Source: Bacillaceae bacterium IKA-2 (lineage in GTDB: Bacteria; Bacillota; Bacilli; Bacillales; Anaerobacillaceae). From it: 64,000 nt of DNA. The notes under the pieces were generated by a model. It was not told the DNA's origin. It searched no databases and was given only the letters and a program-made list of their open reading frames with translations. Location of the stretch: assembly GCA_031761875.1 (NCBI GenBank), contig CP134492.1, positions 3,596,001 through 3,660,000 on the forward strand, given 5' to 3'. This document shows positions 61,132-64,000 of this stretch, piece by piece. Made by a program: the position numbers and the translations under genes. Within the stretch, counting starts at the first letter, position 1. Every line of letters starts with the position of its first letter.

Positions 61132-61269
61132 ATTTAACGAAATACTATTTCACTGACTAATTAGCTAGAGTTTTATAAAGATTACTAAAATTCTACCTTA
61201 GAAAAGGGGAAATCGATCAATAATTACTCCCAAAACTGCTTCAAAGTTAAACGTTATATCGCTAATTAT

Positions 61270-61752
61270 CTATTTTTCTTCTCCAAACGAGGCTGGCATG
61301 ACCACAGCGACTACTTCCCCACGAGCACACAATACGTCATTAGCAAAGACATCTATAGATACCTTCCATTTTTTGGGGTGGATCTCTTCAACAGTCCCGA
61401 TTGCCTTTAGTGGCACCCCTTGTGGCGTCGGCTTTAAAAAGTCTACTTTTAAAGAACCAGTCACAAATCTCGTTGGATCTGCTCCTTCGCCAACTTCATG
61501 TCCATTTTTACGATGCACGCCCAATGATGCTGAGCCTGTTCCATGACAATCAATTAATGCAGCAATCAAGCCCCCGTAAACAAAACCCGGAATTGCTGTA
61601 AGCTCTGTTGACGGTTCATAAATCGTTATCGTTTGCTCTCCTTGCCAACCTGTCCGAAATTGATGACCGTTTTTATTTAAGCGCCCACATCCATAACACC
61701 ATGAAAAATCTTCTGGATAAAAATCTTGAATTGCTTTTTCTACTTTTCCCAT
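61270..61752 (-). CDS. PaaI-type hotdog-fold thioesterase
   Basis: 160 residues. A hotdog fold with the PaaI-like active region IPGFVYGGLIAALIDCHGTGSASLG (about 52-76) and SLKVDFLKPTP. An N-terminal CYGCGRLNKNG segment is typical of a subgroup that resembles 4HBT thioesterases. It likely hydrolyses a short or aromatic acyl-CoA. ATG 61752 has GGGG upstream. Stand-alone. Confidence 0.88.
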   Translation of the reverse strand: MGKVEKAIQDFYPEDFSWCYGCGRLNKNGHQFRTGWQGEQTITIYEPSTELTAIPGFVYGGLIAALIDCHGTGSASLGVHRKNGHEVGEGADPTRFVTGSLKVDFLKPTPQGVPLKAIGTVEEIHPKKWKVSIDVFANDVLCARGEVVAVVMPASFGEEK

Positions 61753-62046
61753 CTAAAAATACCCCCCTTTATCAGAAAATTATAACATATTGAAAGCGCT
61801 TAATGTAACTTTTTTGTCATAAATTCCCTATCATTAGCCAACTATACCACTAACAAAATGGAGCATGACTAATGCCAGGTTTTCTCTACCAAAATAAATA
61901 TAATTTCCTAATCTATTAGTGAAGCAATTCACAAATTTTCATTTCAACCCTAGAACTTAACACTGGTAATGTCATATATATAGTAAGGAATGAATAAAAT
62001 ACTGTACTACTTTGCGAATTTAAGTAACGGAAGAGGTGGAATAATT

Positions 62047-62097
62047 ATGCATCATTTAAGACCACTTGTTCAATGGTTTTCATTAACAAAGCAATAA
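62047..62097 (+). CDS. Possible 16-residue leader peptide
   Basis: AAGAGGTGG precedes an ATG by 7 nt; the frame reads MHHLRPLVQWFSLTKQ and stops. It lies in the 516-bp gap 61753-62268, about 170 nt before the DUF3939 gene. It may be a leader ORF or the start of a lost gene. Otherwise the gap has only AT-rich sequence with no hairpin I trust. Confidence 0.3.
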   Translation: MHHLRPLVQWFSLTKQ

Positions 62098-62268
62098 ATT
62101 AACACTTTCCGCAGGTATTTGCCTATTATTATATTTTTTTATTGCAAATATTTTAAGTATTAATGCTGTCATAGGTTTTACCTGATTTAAAATGATCCAA
62201 AAAATATTTAAAGCCTCAAATGTAGTCAATATAAAACGACTCATATTCGTGAAGGGAGGAATTTTTCC

Positions 62269-62721
62269 ATGTTTTTATTTAATAGAAAAAAGCCCAAAAA
62301 GCAATTCCCTATTATTGATGTTACAATTCATGATGTTCGAAAGGCGGTAATGATATTTTCAGACAGTTTAGCAAAAGGAGTTTTTACGACAATTTTAATA
62401 AACGATGATAATAGTATTGATTTTCAACAACTCGCTCGAACTTTAGGTGGTATTCCGACTAAAACTTATTACATGTCAAAAGAAACTTTTGATATTTTTG
62501 AAGAAGAAGAAAAGGAAATTCCCGCGATTATGGATAAAGTTCAAAGAGCAGTCGATGCTTTTATCAAGGAATTCAAAAAACATCCTTCAATTAAATATGA
62601 TCCTTATTTTCGAGTAAATTACTATTTATTGATGCAGGAAGGTTTTCTTGATTTTCGTCCAGACATTCCATTGTACATTTATAAAGATGGAATGATTACA
62701 CACATTAAACCGTCTGAATAA
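62269..62721 (+). CDS. DUF3939-family protein
   Basis: 150 residues, cytosolic and Lys-rich. It begins MFLFNRKKPKKQFPIIDVTIHDVRKAV; the body GVFTTILINDDNSIDFQQLARTLGGIPTKTYYMSKETF and the end RPDIPLYIYKDGMITHIKPSE match a small family known mainly from Bacilli with no assigned role. AAGGGAGGA precedes ATG 62269 by 9 nt. Single gene. Confidence 0.8.
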   Translation: MFLFNRKKPKKQFPIIDVTIHDVRKAVMIFSDSLAKGVFTTILINDDNSIDFQQLARTLGGIPTKTYYMSKETFDIFEEEEKEIPAIMDKVQRAVDAFIKEFKKHPSIKYDPYFRVNYYLLMQEGFLDFRPDIPLYIYKDGMITHIKPSE

Positions 62722-62802
62722 TCTAACTAAATGGAAAAACATTAAAATAAGCTACTACCGAAGCTATTCCATAAGCACTTGGAATGACTGACACTTTGCT
62801 TT

Positions 62803-62932
62803 GGGACAGACTCGGTAGACAATATTTTTGAGGCTGGTTACACAGCATGGCATGTAATACATGGGACTCCACTATCGATATGTTCCCAATGGTTATCGAC
62901 TAAATCCCCAGAAGGTGTTGAAAATCAATGAC
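62803..62932 (+). pseudogene. Short unidentified coding relic
   Basis: One plus frame reads TDSVDNIFEAGYTAWHVIHG and on to a stop near 62930 with coding-like composition but no start or ribosome site. I do not recognise it. It is the only content I see in 62722-63004. Confidence 0.25.
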
Positions 62933-63004
62933 GTTACTAAAGAAGTGCCCATCTTCGCTACACCTAGATGTGGGGGACTTAACCCTTAATGCAATAGCTG
63001 TTTG

Positions 63005-63172
63005 TTAAATGGATATTTCTTTTATTAGTTCTGGGAGAGTCTCTAAATAATAGGTGAGATATTTCTTATGCACCAATTCGGAAACACTCCCCTCTTTAAC
63101 TTCATCATAAGGGGTAACCTGTACACTCTCTACTTTTATAATATGATAACCGTAATCCGTTTTAACCGGTTG
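63005..63172 (-). pseudogene. C-terminal relic of a parvulin-type peptidyl-prolyl isomerase
   Basis: Directly after, and in frame with, the TGA of the ABC ATPase gene the minus strand reads QPVKTDYGYHIIKVE, followed by PYDEVKEGSV and a helical tail to a TAA. PVKTDYGYHIIK is the end of the PpiC/PrsA rotamase domain. The N-terminal and most of the domain are missing, so a deletion probably joined the two. Confidence 0.65.
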
Positions 63173-63880
63173 TCATGCACCTCCATCTACAGCAATCGCT
63201 TCTATATTGTTTTTCATTGTTACACCACCTTTAGAAAGACTCACGGTAATGTCAGAGATTTTGGCAATCTGATTATTATGTGTAACGACAATGATGCATT
63301 TATCTTCCTTATGAGCTAAGTCTTGAAATAGCCTAACTATGTCACTTGCTGTATCTTCATCTAAGTTCCCTGTAGGTTCATCCGCTACAATTAAATCGGA
63401 TTGACAACAAAGTGCTCGCGCTATTGAGATACGTTGTTGTTGTCCACCGCTCAATGTCAATACCATTTGTTTTGCTTGAGATTCGGTAATTCCGACCTTT
63501 TCTAACATCTCTAGAGCAAGTTGTTTTTTATTTTTTACAGTTGATCCTGTTATCTCCATTGCCGTTAAAATATTTTGCAACCCTGTCATATATGGAAGTA
63601 GATTAAATGACTGAAAAACAATTGAGACGTACTGGTTACGGAACTGGGATAAGCCTATTTTTTTAATGTCTTTTCCTTCGTATAAAACCTTCCCACCCTT
63701 AGGTATATCTAATGCGCTTGCAAGCGACAAAAAAGTCGTTTTTCCTGAACCTGATGGGCCAACAATTGTATAAAAATTTCCTTTATCAAAACTTACATTG
63801 ACATTTTTTAAGATTGGAAGTGTATTATTTTCCTGTTTATACCAATAGCTAACATTTTGAAATTCAAGTAAATGGTTCAT
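63173..63880 (-). CDS. MacB/LolD-type ABC exporter ATP-binding protein
   Basis: 235 residues. Walker A is GPSGSGKTTFLSLA, the Q-loop is SIVFQSFNLLPYMTG, the signature is LSGGQQQRISIARAL, and Walker B is LIVADEPTGNLDE. The C-terminus may be altered: the last residues (NNIEAIAVDGGA) lead straight into the parvulin relic. It pairs with the FtsX-like permease whose 3' end lies at the window edge, 14 nt upstream. Substrate unknown; such pairs handle peptides or lipoproteins. Confidence 0.9.
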   Translation of the reverse strand: MNHLLEFQNVSYWYKQENNTLPILKNVNVSFDKGNFYTIVGPSGSGKTTFLSLASALDIPKGGKVLYEGKDIKKIGLSQFRNQYVSIVFQSFNLLPYMTGLQNILTAMEITGSTVKNKKQLALEMLEKVGITESQAKQMVLTLSGGQQQRISIARALCCQSDLIVADEPTGNLDEDTASDIVRLFQDLAHKEDKCIIVVTHNNQIAKISDITVSLSKGGVTMKNNIEAIAVDGGA

Positions 63881-63894
63881 AAATCCCTCGCCTC

Positions 63895-64000
63895 CTAATC
63901 TTGTTTTGTTAATATTGTTTTAGGGTGTAATCGTAAAATAGATAAGGATGGTAACAGTGCTGATAATAAGGCAATAAATAAGCCGATCACAGCAAGCATT
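63895..64000 (-). CDS. FtsX/MacB-like ABC permease, C-terminal end only
   Basis: The last 34 codons are visible: MLAVIGLFIALLSALLPSLS, ILRLHPKTILTKQD, then TAG. A final membrane helix followed by the ILRLHPxxIL end is typical of FtsX-like permeases. The rest lies beyond base 64000. It precedes the ATPase gene by 14 nt. Confidence 0.75.
   Translation of the reverse strand, partial: MLAVIGLFIALLSALLPSLSILRLHPKTILTKQD

Noticed and set aside
63170-63175. The TGA at the end of the ABC ATPase gene as another selenocysteine codon
   Set aside because: No Cys or redox motif is near it, homologs of the ATPase end there, and the sequence beyond belongs to an unrelated family (parvulin). A deletion junction is simpler.
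1-64000. tRNA-Sec, rRNA, CRISPR arrays, prophage or conjugative genes
   Set aside because: Looked for on both strands by eye; no cloverleaf-like long tRNA, no regularly spaced repeats and no phage structural genes seen. selA, selB and selC must lie elsewhere if the UGA reading is right.

Overview
The window looks like chromosomal DNA of a low-GC, endospore-forming Bacillaceae (an Anaerobacillus/Bacillus-type organism is my inference). Evidence: AGGAGG-type ribosome binding sites, TTG and GTG starts, a complete gerPABCDEF spore-coat operon, a YjcZ-type sporulation peptide, a bpsA/bpsB type III polyketide pair and PtsG. It appears capable of anaerobic oxyanion respiration and it makes selenoproteins. 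I see no rRNA, tRNA, CRISPR array or prophage.

Layout. 1-0.5 kb: 3'-truncated polyphosphate kinase 2. 0.6-4.1 kb: response regulator, histidine kinase and PhnD/AioX-like binding lipoprotein. 4.3-10.9 kb: molybdopterin respiratory operon tatA-arrA-arrB-arrD-ferredoxin-arrC, most probably dissimilatory arsenate reductase (Cys-X2-Cys-X3-Cys-X27-Cys and an RGRY motif). 11-14 kb: thiol redox genes, including a redoxin-like selenoprotein lipoprotein. 14-22.8 kb: HAD phosphatase, Rieske flavoprotein, lytic transglycosylase, NSS transporter, bpsAB, MATE pump. 22.9-29.9 kb: GlnK/GlnL-type two-component system, TAXI-TRAP transporter and glutamate dehydrogenase. 30-36.6 kb: DapB-fold dehydrogenase with LysR regulator, PtsG, Gfo/Idh oxidoreductase, a DsrE/cysteine-desulfurase relic, polysaccharide deacetylase. 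36.8-46.9 kb: selenium region, with selD (itself carrying an in-frame UGA), a LysR regulator, four thiol/selenol redox or reductase-like selenoproteins, a Crp-type regulator and decayed second copies, wrapped around gerP. 47-48.8 kb: IS110-family element inserted in a palindromic repeat. 48.9-57.1 kb: Ynj-like ABC transporter operon with CDP-alcohol phosphotransferase, two TVP38 proteins, a mercuric-reductase-like flavoprotein and a thioredoxin. 57.4-64 kb: small sporulation peptide, lipase relic, membrane protein, EAL protein, DUF3179 and DUF3939 proteins, thioesterase and an ABC/FtsX exporter running off the edge.

The main result is that six genes are interrupted by a single in-frame UGA at the exact position of a redox or catalytic cysteine. 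Each UGA is followed 10-15 nt later by a short hairpin (bacterial SECIS-like). Standard gene calling splits all six into two fragments or truncates them. Two of the selenoprotein genes also have decayed copies in the same order and orientation, which suggests a segmental duplication with reciprocal loss. Three families of short interspersed repeats and a 16-bp palindrome shared by four promoter regions are the other main signals.
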